From Chromatiaceae bacterium (GTDB taxonomy: Bacteria; Pseudomonadota; Gammaproteobacteria; Chromatiales; Chromatiaceae), in assembly GCA_013426805.1 (NCBI GenBank), contig JACDZG010000038.1, positions 1 to 57,186 of the forward strand: a stretch of 57,186 nucleotides of DNA, read 5' to 3'. The notes under the pieces are model-generated. The model made no database searches and was not told the origin of the DNA. It saw only the letters and a program-made list of their open reading frames with translations. The position numbers and the translations under genes are program-made. Positions 22,466 to 30,809 of the stretch are shown piece after piece. How positions within the stretch are numbered: the stretch's first letter is position 1; each line of letters starts with the position of its first letter.

Positions 22466-23342
22466 CATTCCACGGCACGCGCTAGACTGGGGCAGAACTA
22501 GGTCGTTGCGCATCGAGTTTGCTGGAGCCCTTTACCACATCACCTCCCGCGGTGATCGGCGTGAGGCGATCTTTGAGGACGACGCGGATCGAACGGCGTT
22601 TCTTGATGTGCGGGAAGAGGTTGTGGAACGCTGCAACTGGATCTGCCATGCCTTCTGCCTCATAACCAACCACTATCATCTCGTGATCGAGACGGTGGAG
22701 GCTAATCTGTCGCACGGGATGCGTCAGTTGAACGGGGTCTATACCCAGGCGTCAAATCGACGACACAGCCGCCTTGGACACCTTTTCCAAGGACGCTTCA
22801 AGGCAATTTTGGTCGACCAGGATGCGTATCTGCTAGAACTGAGCCGATACGTTCTGCTCAACCCGGTTCGTGCGCGGATGGTCGTACGGCCTGAGGATTG
22901 GCCTTGGAGTAGTTACCGAGCGATGACCGGGGAAGCGCCGGTCCCGACGTGGCTGGCAGTTGACGGATTGCTGAGCCAGTTCGGCTCGGACCGTGCGGAG
23001 GGTTGCGAGTATTATCGACAATTTGTGTTGAATGGTGTGGAGCGAGACCTCTGGGACGGGTTGCGCCAGCAGATCTATCTCGGTGACGACGCGTTCGTCG
23101 AACGGATGCAGATCGAGACCAGAATTCGGGGCGACGTGCTGACTGTCCCCCGGGCTCAGCGCCGCCCCCCGGCCCCCGCCCTGGCGGCTATCGCGGCCGG
23201 CTATCAGGAGCGCAATGCCGCGATCGTGGCGGCCTACACGACAGGCGCCTATAGTTACAGAGAGATAGCGGAGTACTTCGGCGTCCACTTGGCGACGGTG
23301 TGCCGCATCGCTCGGCGATCAATGCAACAATGCGGGAACTGA
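22410..23342 (+). CDS. REP-associated tyrosine transposase (RAYT) with C-terminal HTH
   Basis: The frame gives up to 310 residues. The family sequence begins with LRIEFAGALYHITSRGDRRE; the usual start (MARPLRIEF) is altered, so translation may begin at a TTG at 22506 or upstream inside the motif repeats. The HUH motif is NHYHLVIE, followed by the YTQASNRRHSRLGHLFQGRF segment. The C-terminal end, YSYREIAEYFGVHLATVCRIARR, is a helix-turn-helix not found in the RAYT at 21212, so it belongs to another RAYT group. The stop codon lies inside a CTGACCCC motif. Confidence 0.88.
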   Translation: MVEVRSRFARGRGQVSLCNIPRHALDWGRTRSLRIEFAGALYHITSRGDRREAIFEDDADRTAFLDVREEVVERCNWICHAFCLITNHYHLVIETVEANLSHGMRQLNGVYTQASNRRHSRLGHLFQGRFKAILVDQDAYLLELSRYVLLNPVRARMVVRPEDWPWSSYRAMTGEAPVPTWLAVDGLLSQFGSDRAEGCEYYRQFVLNGVERDLWDGLRQQIYLGDDAFVERMQIETRIRGDVLTVPRAQRRPPAPALAAIAAGYQERNAAIVAAYTTGAYSYREIAEYFGVHLATVCRIARRSMQQCGN

Positions 23343-23359
23343 CCCCGCTACCCCTCCCA

Positions 23360-23735
23360 CCGACAGCACCGATGCATGCGGTTTCTTCAACGTGCTGACG
23401 GGGCCGAAACTGCTTGACCAGGTTGTGACCCTGCTGCAAGCGCATCGTGAGCGGCGGTTTCCCCAGGCCGAGACGCTGGCCATATTCATGGCTCAGGCGT
23501 TCTCGGCCGACGGTAGTTGCCGCCAGGTGGTCAACGTCGCCGCGGTCAAGCGACTGATTGCCGCGCTCGTTCCCGCAGTACTTGCGCCAGCGCCTAATGC
23601 CAGGCAAGCGCCCGGCTGTCGATGGCCTGTTTGAGCAGCATGGGGCGCGCAGGCGCAGCACCGACGTTCGCCTCTCCCAGCGGCTCGGGGTGCGCGATCA
23701 TTTCATCGTTCTCACCAAGCCCGCGCGGCCCGTGC
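23360..23735 (+). pseudogene. IS4-family transposase remnant
   Basis: The first part (FFNVLTGPKLLDQVVTLLQA, then AIFMAQAFSADGSCRQVVN) is an IS4 transposase N-terminus. At about 23600 it changes frame and jumps to a later part of the same protein: LFEQHGARRRSTDVRLSQRL, then GVRDHFIVLTKPARP. The catalytic centre between them is deleted. No terminal repeats are recognisable. It is a decayed insertion. Confidence 0.75.
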
Positions 23736-23784
23736 GAAGGCTGTCGCAATGCCGAGGACCCGCCGCGCCGCGCCGCAGCCCAGA

Positions 23785-24921
23785 TCACTCGCCCGCGACA
23801 CCCCTGGCGATGATCGCCCGAATTTCGGCCTCCTGGGCCTCGATGGACGCGACCAGCGCAAACTGGATGACGGCTTTGTGCAGGTTCTGACCCGGATAGG
23901 TAACTCGAAAATAGCGGTCGCGTTCCAGGTGATCGTTGAGAAAGCGCAGGCCCAGCTCGAAGGGCATGAGGCGGATGCTGTCGTAGCACAGCGCCAGGTC
24001 GGCGGCGGTGAGAAAGCCGCGCGTCTCCGCGAAATAGGCACCGAGGATCTGCTCGCAGATGTCCAGATCGAAACGCACCGCGCCGGTGGCACCGGACGGG
24101 CCGGACTCGCCGCGGCGGTTGCAGCAGGAGCGCAGACAGTCGCCAAGATCATGCTGGATCAGACCAGGCTGGACCGTATCCAGGTCGATCAGCGCCAGGG
24201 CCCGACCATCCACCCGGTGGAATAGGATGTTGTCGATCTTCGGATCGCCATGGGTGACCCGCAACGGGACACGACCGGCCGCCAGGGCCTCCTCCAACAC
24301 CCAGGCCAAGGCGGCGCGGGCGTCGATGAAGGCGGTGCAGGTCGATACCGCCTCGTCGTCGGCAGCCCAGGTGGCCTGCCCGCGCAGGGCCAGGTGGCGG
24401 AACATATAGTCGGGTGTCTGATGAAAACCGGGCAGCGTGAACTCCAGGCGGTCCGTGGCCAAATCCTGGGTCAGACGATGAAAGCGCCCCAGGGCGCGGC
24501 CGACTTGAGCGGCCTGCGCCGCGGTGCCGATCCGCTCCAGGGTGACCGCGTCCGCAATCAGTTCCATCAGCCGCCAGAGATCGCCGGCGGCTGTGCGCAG
24601 GTAAGGTCGGCCGTCAGCGGCGGGGATCAGGGCCGGCACCCGCAGCCCATCCGTGCCCGCGGCATGAGCGGCGAGCACGGACAAATTGGTCATGATCCGC
24701 TCGGCGCGCGGGAAGACCTGCTGGTTGACGCATTGGAGCACATAGCGACCGCTGTCGGTCGTCACCGCGAAGGTGTCGTTGATCAGCCCTTTACCCAGGG
24801 GCAGGATCGGACCGATCGGAGCGCCGACGGTGAAGCCCGCAACGATCCCGCTGAGATCCGGCCGGGCGGGTGAGTCCGCAACCGGAACCGCATCAATGCT
24901 CTCCGTGATGGCCATGGTCAT
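23785..24921 (-). CDS. aminoglycoside-phosphotransferase-fold kinase (sugar-kinase-like)
   Basis: This 378-residue protein has the fold of the APH/choline kinase family, nearest in feel to N-acetylhexosamine 1-kinases. The N-lobe has GKGLINDTFAVTT, a nucleotide-binding loop. The catalytic loop is HGDPKIDNILF with D226 and N231, and the metal-binding site is IDLDTVQPG with D247. The substrate is probably a sugar or amino sugar, an inference from resemblance. It overlaps the protease gene by four bases (ATGA) and ends the mlaC-protease-kinase operon. Beyond the stop lies the IS4 remnant. Confidence 0.85.
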   Translation of the reverse strand: MTMAITESIDAVPVADSPARPDLSGIVAGFTVGAPIGPILPLGKGLINDTFAVTTDSGRYVLQCVNQQVFPRAERIMTNLSVLAAHAAGTDGLRVPALIPAADGRPYLRTAAGDLWRLMELIADAVTLERIGTAAQAAQVGRALGRFHRLTQDLATDRLEFTLPGFHQTPDYMFRHLALRGQATWAADDEAVSTCTAFIDARAALAWVLEEALAAGRVPLRVTHGDPKIDNILFHRVDGRALALIDLDTVQPGLIQHDLGDCLRSCCNRRGESGPSGATGAVRFDLDICEQILGAYFAETRGFLTAADLALCYDSIRLMPFELGLRFLNDHLERDRYFRVTYPGQNLHKAVIQFALVASIEAQEAEIRAIIARGVAGE

Positions 24922-25460
24922 TGACCCGAATGAGGCCGCAGGGTCAGGGTCTCCCCGCGCTGGATCAGTTCCAGTTGTTTCAGATAACTCATCCCCAGCA
25001 GGACCTCATCACCAGGCATGTTGGGCAACACGCTGGCTCGCACGTTACGGGCCACCAGGCCCCCAAGGTCGACGGTCGCAAGGCGCGTACTCCAGGTCTC
25101 GACAGTCCCGTTGGCGGTCTGGCTGATACCGCCGGGGCGCAGCGCCAGACCCAACCGGCGGGCCAGCGACAGCGGCAGGGCCACGTCGGTGGCACCGGTA
25201 TCCACCAGGAACACGACGGGCTGACCATTGATCCGTCCGCCGGCCACGTAATGACCGGCCCGGTTGCGGCGCAACACGACCTGAGGCACGCCGGTTTGCG
25301 CCGTACCGGCAACCGGATCGGGATTGGGGTTGCGCTGGCGCTCGATGACCCCGTTGAAGAACAGGACCAGGAGCGCCAGGCCCAGGACCCAGGCCGCGAA
25401 CAGCATGGCGCGACCCAGCCGCGAGGGGCTGTCGTCGCCGTTCAGGGTTGGGTCTTTCAT
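24918..25460 (-). CDS. membrane-anchored retropepsin-like aspartic protease
   Basis: The 180-residue protein matches the clan AA family TIGR02281. One N-terminal membrane segment (residues about 18-36, AMLFAAWVLGLALLVLFF) is followed by a periplasmic domain. The active-site motif is VVFLVDTGATDVALP with D87-T-G, and GDEVLLGMSYLKQLEL near the end is the usual second conserved block. Such proteases work as dimers, since each chain holds one Asp-Thr-Gly. The target is unknown. The ATG at 25460 follows mlaC by 16 bases, so the genes are in one operon. Confidence 0.88.
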   Translation of the reverse strand: MKDPTLNGDDSPSRLGRAMLFAAWVLGLALLVLFFNGVIERQRNPNPDPVAGTAQTGVPQVVLRRNRAGHYVAGGRINGQPVVFLVDTGATDVALPLSLARRLGLALRPGGISQTANGTVETWSTRLATVDLGGLVARNVRASVLPNMPGDEVLLGMSYLKQLELIQRGETLTLRPHSGQ

Positions 25461-25476
25461 GCGGCTGAAGGCCGAC

Positions 25477-26148
25477 TCAGCGGCCCACCGCCTGGCCTTG
25501 TCCAGCCGTCCGCTGGAACTGCCCGCGATAGTACGAAGCGACGCTGCGCCCATTGGCGATCACGTCATAGACCTTCCAGGCCTGACCAGCCTGACCGGAT
25601 TGATACATGCGAAACTCCAAGCGCGACGGATAGACGCCCGGACGCATGATCCCGACGTTCACGCTCACCGCGCCGCGGGCTCCCAGACGCGGGCGCATCA
25701 TCCGCACCTGCTGCCCCTGATAGCCGGCCAGTTGACCGCCCAGGGCGGTGAGGAAACTCGACTCGATGCGGCCGGCCAGGGCTTTGCGCTCCTGCTCGCT
25801 CAACTGTGCATAGCCGGGGCCGGCAGCCCATTTGGCCATAGAGTCGAAATCGAAGTAAGGCGCGATCTCCCGGTCGAGAAAGGCGGCGACCTGAAGCTTG
25901 TTCGGCAGATCCGGCTGACCCAGGAAGGCACGCAGCTTATCGATCCCCTCCTTGAGCGTGAGGGTCGCCTGCATGAGCGGACCGCTGACGCGTTCGGTCG
26001 GGGGGACCTGACCGGGTGCCGACGGCTGAGATGCAGGAACCGACCAGGAGGCGGGGGCCGCGGGCGGGGCGACGCCGGGGACCTGTGCCGCCAGGCCGCC
26101 GGCCAGTCCAAGCAGAAGGACGGGCGAGAACCGGTAACGACGCTTCAT
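25477..26148 (-). CDS. mlaC: MlaC-type phospholipid-binding protein
   Basis: This 223-residue protein has a signal peptide (MKRRYRFSPVLLLGLAGGLA) and a Pro/Ala-rich spacer before the MlaC/Ttg2D domain (about residues 60-210). Family features are LRAFLGQPDLPNKLQVAAFL, IAPYFDFDSMAKWAAGPGY and AWKVYDVIANGRSVASYYRG. MlaC carries phospholipids across the periplasm between outer- and inner-membrane complexes. No mlaA, mlaB, mlaD, mlaE or mlaF genes are adjacent; it is paired here with a membrane protease. A GAGGA site precedes the ATG at 26148. It may therefore be a specialised paralogue. Confidence 0.85.
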   Translation of the reverse strand: MKRRYRFSPVLLLGLAGGLAAQVPGVAPPAAPASWSVPASQPSAPGQVPPTERVSGPLMQATLTLKEGIDKLRAFLGQPDLPNKLQVAAFLDREIAPYFDFDSMAKWAAGPGYAQLSEQERKALAGRIESSFLTALGGQLAGYQGQQVRMMRPRLGARGAVSVNVGIMRPGVYPSRLEFRMYQSGQAGQAWKVYDVIANGRSVASYYRGQFQRTAGQGQAVGR

Positions 26149-26366
26149 AGGAGTCCTCAATTTTCTGATGTTGCGGGCTGAGCTCAGGGATGCGTGGGGA
26201 GGGTGCCAATGACCCACGCAAATTGCAATCCTGAATCGCCCCGATCCGGCGTCAGGCAACGGCCGCGCCAAGAACCGATCGGATTAAACCGCGTCCAGCG
26301 TGAAAAGCGTAATTTTCATGGTGTGTTCGGCCTTGAGGATTTCACCAACCTAGGTGGAGGCGCGGT

Positions 26367-26900
26367 TTAGTAGAAACCGATCTCCGCGATCCAGAGTTTG
26401 AAACGTGTGGCCCGGCCGATGGCGACGACGCCAAGGCGCAGCAGGCGGGACCGGGCGAGCGGCACGGCCACCCGGTAGGGAACGAACGCGGTAAAGGGAA
26501 ACCGCAGTTCCTGCCAGGCGGGCGGCGCGGAAAACCCCGCCCGATACGACTGCCAGGGAAGGTCGGTGTCCGCTGACTTGAGGTGCAGACCGTAGGTCTG
26601 ATCATCGCCCTGCACCAGTACCCGCACGCCGCTATATGCGCTCGCATCGAACCGGCCCGCTGGTGCCAGGGCCAGATTCGCCTGCACAAAGCCGCCGTTG
26701 TTCTCCAGGCTCAGTTCACCGGTCAACCCGAGAGCGGATCGGCCGTCACGCGGCGCGCGAACCAACTGACCCCGCGACACACCGCCCATCACCTGATCGG
26801 TGATCAATCGCCAGGGTGTACCGAGTCGGGAGAGGTTACCCTCGCCACGAAAGTCGTCGATCAGCCCGACGTCCGCGCGCTCGGGGTCAGTAGTGACCAT
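26367..26900 (-). CDS. CIA30-domain protein
   Basis: The protein has 177 residues and matches the CIA30 family (complex I intermediate-associated protein 30, NDUFAF1-like). Family features are LIDDFRGEGNLSRLGTPWRL, TDQVMGGVSRGQL, FDASAYSGVRVLVQGDDQTY and the end RFKLWIAEIGFY. In mitochondria the family helps assemble complex I; bacterial members are uncharacterised and may bind sugars. The ATG at 26900 was chosen because the upstream frame runs into repeat element C. The gene stands alone, about 200 bases before mlaC on the same strand. Confidence 0.85.
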   Translation of the reverse strand: MVTTDPERADVGLIDDFRGEGNLSRLGTPWRLITDQVMGGVSRGQLVRAPRDGRSALGLTGELSLENNGGFVQANLALAPAGRFDASAYSGVRVLVQGDDQTYGLHLKSADTDLPWQSYRAGFSAPPAWQELRFPFTAFVPYRVAVPLARSRLLRLGVVAIGRATRFKLWIAEIGFY

Positions 26901-26944
26901 TAGGATGGGTTCGCTCGCAAATGATAAATCCGTAGAAGAATACC

Positions 26945-27074
26945 CTAAGGCGATTTCCGAAAATTTGGATACCGGTAAGTGTAGGTGCGACTTCAGTCGC
27001 ACCCGCGTCCGAATCGGTGCGACTGAAGTCGCACCTACATCCGGAGTGGTCTCCGGTGTTCCGGGAATCACCTA
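26945..27074. repeat. composite palindromic intergenic element C
   Basis: It begins with CTAAGGCGATTTCCG and ends with CGGGAATCACCTA. Inside are two perfect 24-base inverse arms, at 26980-27003 (starting TGTAGGTGCGACTTCAG) and 27016-27039. The layout matches elements A and B, with a T in place of a G in the GTAGG-GCGA arm. Confidence 0.75.
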
Positions 27075-27099
27075 CACCGTTGCCTGCCCAGACCATCGC

Positions 27100-27217
27100 T
27101 CCGGCCGGTCGAAAGCCGGAGGTCGAGGCTTTAGCCGGTCGATCCCGCGTCCAGGCCGCCCTCGTCCGGCTAAGACCTCCAATGCGGGGCGCGCCCAACC
27201 TTCGGCCGGAACGATGC
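27100..27217. repeat. imperfect large palindrome upstream of CIA30 and after cydX
   Basis: CCATCGCTCCGGCCGG near 27100 is the inverse of TTCGGCCGGAACGATG at 27201-27216, with small changes. The inner parts (GCCGGAGGTCGAGGCTTTAG and its inverse near 27165) also pair in part. It ends one base before the cydX stop codon. Confidence 0.6.
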
Positions 27218-27343
27218 CTAAGAAGCCATCGGCCGGTCATCATCCGCAGGCCCGAGACACTGCTCGGACTCATACCACATTACATTGATGACGCCGAAGG
27301 CCAAAGCCAACAGGACGCCCAGCAGCCAGGCGAAGTACCACAT
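27218..27343 (-). CDS. cydX: cytochrome bd oxidase small subunit CydX
   Basis: This short gene encodes 41 residues beginning MWYFAWLLGVLLALAFGVIN, one membrane helix with the MWYFxWxLG start that defines CydX. The tail VMWYESEQCLGP keeps the Trp and acidic residue common in the family. CydX is required for a stable, active bd oxidase in E. coli. It follows cydB on the same strand by 22 bases, completing cydABX. The ATG at 27343 has a GGAGAAA site upstream. Confidence 0.92.
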   Translation of the reverse strand: MWYFAWLLGVLLALAFGVINVMWYESEQCLGPADDDRPMAS

Positions 27344-27365
27344 GGATGTTTCTCCGGTCGATGCT

Positions 27366-28508
27366 TCAGTAGGCCAGGTGGTCTTGTGCTTTGATCTCGG
27401 CCACGGTCACCCGCCGCCACATTTTGGTGTAGGTCCAGGTGGTATACATGAGGATCAGCGGCACGAAGATCATCGCCGCCCAGAACATCACCGTCAGCGT
27501 CAAATGACTGGACACGGCGTCCCAGGCGATCAGACTGGAGTTGGGGTTGGTACTGGAGGGCATGATGAACGGGAACATGGTCGCCCCCGCGGTCATGATG
27601 ACTCCGGTCAAACCCAGGCTGCTGACCGCGAGCCCCAGACCGGGACGATCTTTCATCGACAGCAGGACGGCCCCGCCCAGTCCGGCGAATCCCAGGAGCG
27701 GAAACACCAGGGTCCAGGGATATTGCTGGTAGTTGGCGAGCCAGGCCCCGGACTCCTGCACGACTTCCTTGGTCAGCGGGTTCGGGGTTGCGCCGAGTTC
27801 CGGCATCGAGACTACCCGGAAACCGTCGATCCCCAGACTGAGCCAGACGCCGGCTAAGGCAAAGGCGGCAATCGTCAGGATCCCGGTCCGCTTGGCCCAG
27901 ACCTTGGCCCGACCGACGATCGGCTCCTCGGTGCGCAGTTGCAGCCAGATCGCCCCGTGCATGGTCAGCATCCCCAGGCTGATCACCCCGGCGAGCAGGG
28001 CGAAGGGATTCAGCAGACCAAAGAAACTGCCGGTGTACCAGGGCCGCAGGAACTCATCCAGATGAAAAGGGACGCCCTGAATCAGGTTGCCGAAGGCGAT
28101 GCCGAACACCAGCGCGGGCACCGCCCCACCCACGAAGAGCCCCCAGTCCCAGGCACTGCGCCAGGTCGGATTCTCGATCTTGCTGCGGTAGTCGAAGCCG
28201 ACCGGCCGGAAGAACAAGGCGAACAGCGCCAGCAGCATGGCAAAATAGAAGCCCGAGAAGGCACTGGCATAGACCAGCGGCCAGGCGGCGAAGATCGCCC
28301 CGCCGGCGGTGATCAGCCACACCTGATTGCCGTCCCAGTGCGGCCCCACGGTGTTGATGATGACCCGCCGCTCCAAGTCGTTCTTACCCAGGAAGGGCAG
28401 CAAGGTGCCGACCCCCATGTCCATCCCATCAGTCACGGCAAAACCGATGAGCAGGACGCCCACCAGTATCCACCAGACGAACTTCAACGTTTCGTAGTCA
28501 AGGATCAT
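27366..28508 (-). CDS. cydB: cytochrome bd ubiquinol oxidase subunit II
   Basis: The 380-residue protein is CydB, with a standard start (MILDYETLKFVWWILVGVLL) and features such as GFAVTDGMDMGVGTLLPFL and NTVGPHWDGNQVWLITAGGA. It has about eight membrane helices and joins CydA to make the high-affinity terminal oxidase, which takes electrons from quinol and reduces oxygen to water. The ATG at 28508 lies 13 bases after the cydA stop. The C-terminal end (YTTWTYTKMWRRVT) is as in E. coli. Confidence 0.96.
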   Translation of the reverse strand: MILDYETLKFVWWILVGVLLIGFAVTDGMDMGVGTLLPFLGKNDLERRVIINTVGPHWDGNQVWLITAGGAIFAAWPLVYASAFSGFYFAMLLALFALFFRPVGFDYRSKIENPTWRSAWDWGLFVGGAVPALVFGIAFGNLIQGVPFHLDEFLRPWYTGSFFGLLNPFALLAGVISLGMLTMHGAIWLQLRTEEPIVGRAKVWAKRTGILTIAAFALAGVWLSLGIDGFRVVSMPELGATPNPLTKEVVQESGAWLANYQQYPWTLVFPLLGFAGLGGAVLLSMKDRPGLGLAVSSLGLTGVIMTAGATMFPFIMPSSTNPNSSLIAWDAVSSHLTLTVMFWAAMIFVPLILMYTTWTYTKMWRRVTVAEIKAQDHLAY

Positions 28509-28521
28509 GATGGCGTGTCCT

Positions 28522-30138
28522 CTACGGTACTTGGTCGTGCGGTGCGGTGGCCGGGGTGGCACCGCCGCCATGGGCCGGCGGCGCTTCCCGGCGGCACTCG
28601 TGATGATACTTTCCGGTGTGCAGGGCGCTCGGACCCATGCGCCCGAACTTAAACATCAGGAACATCTCGATGAGGAACAAAATGCTGTAGAAGACGATGA
28701 AGCCGGTCAGGCTGATCCGCAAGTCGGTCGCGGTCAGGCTGGAGGCGGCGATGCCGGTCGGCAGCACCTCACCGATCGCCCACGGCTGACGGCCGAACTC
28801 GGCGACGAACCAGCCGGTCTCGGCCGCGAGCCAGGGCACCGGGATGCTGAAGACGAACAGCCAGAGCAGGAAGCGGCGATCCTGAATCACGCGACGGGCG
28901 TTGAAATAGAAGCCCAGGACGATCAGCAGTAACATCCAGACCCCCGCCCCCACCATCACCCGGAAGGCCCAGAACACGGGTGCGACCTCCGGGATCGAGT
29001 CCTTGGCCGCCTGCTTGATCTGCTCCTCGGTGGCGGTGGCGGGGTTCTCGGTGTAGCGCTTGAGCAGCAGGCCGTAGCCCAGATCCGCCTTGTGGTCCTC
29101 AAAGCTGGCCCGGTTGCCGGGGGTATCCTCGCCATTGCGCAGCCGCTGGAGATATTCATAGGCGATCATGCCGCTGCGGATACGCACCTCGTGCTCGCGC
29201 TTCAGATCCTTCAGGCCAACCACTTGCGTGTCCAGCGACCGGGTGGCGATCAGCCCCAGCAGATAGGGAATCTTGACCGCATCGTGGGTCTCTTCATCGG
29301 CGTTGCTCGGGAAGCCGTACGCGGTGAAGGCGGCCGGGGCCGGTTCGGTCTCCCATTCCGCCTCGATGGCGGCGAGCTTGACCCGCTGGACATCACCCAC
29401 CTCGTAGCCGGATTCGTCTCCCAGCAGGATGACCGAGAGGATGGACGCCAGCCCGAAGCCGACAGCGACCGAGAATGACCGCTTGGCGAAGGCCAGGTCG
29501 CGGCCCTTGAGCATGTACCAGGCGCTGATGCCGAGCACGAACATGGAGGCGGTGACATAGCCGGCCGCCACCGTATGGACGAACTTGACTTGGGCCACCG
29601 GGTTCAGCAGCAGTTCGGTGAAGCTGGTCATCTCCATGCGCATGGTCTCGTAACTGAACTCGGAACCCACCGGGTTCTGCATCCAGCCGTTGGCGATCAG
29701 AATCCACAGCGCCGAGAGGTTGGAGGCCAGCGCGGTGAGGAAGGTCACCGTGAGATGCTGGAGCTTGCTGAGCCGCTCCCAGCCGAGGAAGAACAAGCCG
29801 ATAAAGGTCGACTCCAGGAAGAAGGCCATCAGTCCCTCGATGGCCAGGGGCGCGCCAAAGACATCGCCGACATAGTGGCTGTAATAGGCCCAGTTCGTGC
29901 CGAACTGGAACTCCATGGTCAGCCCGGTGGTGACACCCAGCGCGAAGTTGATGCCGAACAGCTTGCCCCAGAACTTGGTCATGTCCCGGTAGATCTCGCG
30001 CCCGGTCATGACATAGACCGTCTCCATGATCACGAGGATCCAGGCGAGACCCAGGGTCAGGGGCACAAACAGAAAGTGATACATCGCGGTGGCGGCGAAC
30101 TGCCAGCGCGAGAGTTCGATCATGGTGCTGTCGAGCAT
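28522..30138 (-). CDS. cydA: cytochrome bd ubiquinol oxidase subunit I
   Basis: CydA (538 residues) holds the haems and the quinol site. The ATG at 30138 gives [20 protein letters not shown], with the N-terminal His-bearing helix ([11 protein letters not shown]). The quinol loop is long, with [19 protein letters not shown], as in E. coli-type (long Q-loop) oxidases. [16 protein letters not shown] is the conserved GRQPW block. The enzyme protects against oxygen and allows microaerobic respiration. The regulator at 31411 may control it, but no convincing Fnr box lies directly before cydA. Confidence 0.96.
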   Translation of the reverse strand: MLDSTMIELSRWQFAATAMYHFLFVPLTLGLAWILVIMETVYVMTGREIYRDMTKFWGKLFGINFALGVTTGLTMEFQFGTNWAYYSHYVGDVFGAPLAIEGLMAFFLESTFIGLFFLGWERLSKLQHLTVTFLTALASNLSALWILIANGWMQNPVGSEFSYETMRMEMTSFTELLLNPVAQVKFVHTVAAGYVTASMFVLGISAWYMLKGRDLAFAKRSFSVAVGFGLASILSVILLGDESGYEVGDVQRVKLAAIEAEWETEPAPAAFTAYGFPSNADEETHDAVKIPYLLGLIATRSLDTQVVGLKDLKREHEVRIRSGMIAYEYLQRLRNGEDTPGNRASFEDHKADLGYGLLLKRYTENPATATEEQIKQAAKDSIPEVAPVFWAFRVMVGAGVWMLLLIVLGFYFNARRVIQDRRFLLWLFVFSIPVPWLAAETGWFVAEFGRQPWAIGEVLPTGIAASSLTATDLRISLTGFIVFYSILFLIEMFLMFKFGRMGPSALHTGKYHHECRREAPPAHGGGATPATAPHDQVP

Positions 30139-30363
30139 GGCGAATGTCCCGAGGGTCGAGGCCAATAGTCAGCGAAACCGGCGGTGGTGCCGGCAGGTCC
30201 CCGCGTACGCCGGGCGCCACGGATGGCCGGGCAGCGTCGCGCGATGATGTTCCCCAGCCTACCCGTAATCCAGAAAAGTCGACATGGCGATTAGGCTGAT
30301 GCCCTGATAAGTGGGGTTGATGCGCATGCCAACAGCATCGACGGGCGCCGCAGTGCCGTTGGC

Positions 30364-30747
30364 TCAGGGCTCCTGGATTTGAACGAGCTCCGGACCGTGA
30401 TCATGGTCGTGGGGTAAGGCCGCGGCAAGCGGCACTCCGGCCGCGACCCGCGCGACCGCCGGCAGCGGGTCGGACTCACTGGTCGCGTAGACGGTAATGC
30501 CATGGCGGCCCATCCGCTGCACGAAGCCCTGCCCTGCCCCCTGGGTCACCAGCGCCGCGAGCCCCAATTGGAACAGCGGGTGATCCTCGCCGTGGTACGC
30601 GTGGACGGACATTTCTTTGGGCAGGTCAAGCCGCTGCCGTTCCACGGGATCAGGCCCACCGTCCGTCTCGTAGATCAGGAAGCGACGGGCCTTGCCGGCG
30701 TGGCCGGTGATGGTCTTGAAGTTCTGGCTGGTCACGGCGATACGCAT
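30364..30747 (-). CDS. NifX/NifB-C-type iron-molybdenum cofactor-binding protein
   Basis: The 127-residue protein has the dinitrogenase cofactor biosynthesis fold (NifX/NafY/MTH1175 group): IAVTSQNFKTITGHAGKARR at the start and LVTQGAGQGFVQRMGRHGIT, then VYATSESDPLPAVAR. Such proteins carry iron-sulfur or iron-molybdenum clusters. The His-rich tail HDHDHG could bind metal. No nif genes are nearby. Its place between a regulator and cydAB suggests a role linked to redox or metal status, which is an inference. The ATG at 30747 was chosen as the family start. Confidence 0.85.
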   Translation of the reverse strand: MRIAVTSQNFKTITGHAGKARRFLIYETDGGPDPVERQRLDLPKEMSVHAYHGEDHPLFQLGLAALVTQGAGQGFVQRMGRHGITVYATSESDPLPAVARVAAGVPLAAALPHDHDHGPELVQIQEP

Positions 30748-30809
30748 GCAGTGGCTCCGGAGCGGTTGATTCGTGGCTGGAGGATTGGTTACCGGACTCG
30801 GGGGCGGGG

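Noticed and set aside
26883-26890. GGGGTCAG at the start of the CIA30 gene
   Set aside because: It is an eight-base match only, inside codons that fit the protein; chance is enough to explain it.
30314-30331. Possible Fnr box before cydA (TTGAT-GCGC-ATGCC)
   Set aside because: The right half is too far from ATCAA, and the distance to cydA is about 180 bases. The site at 31374 is better.
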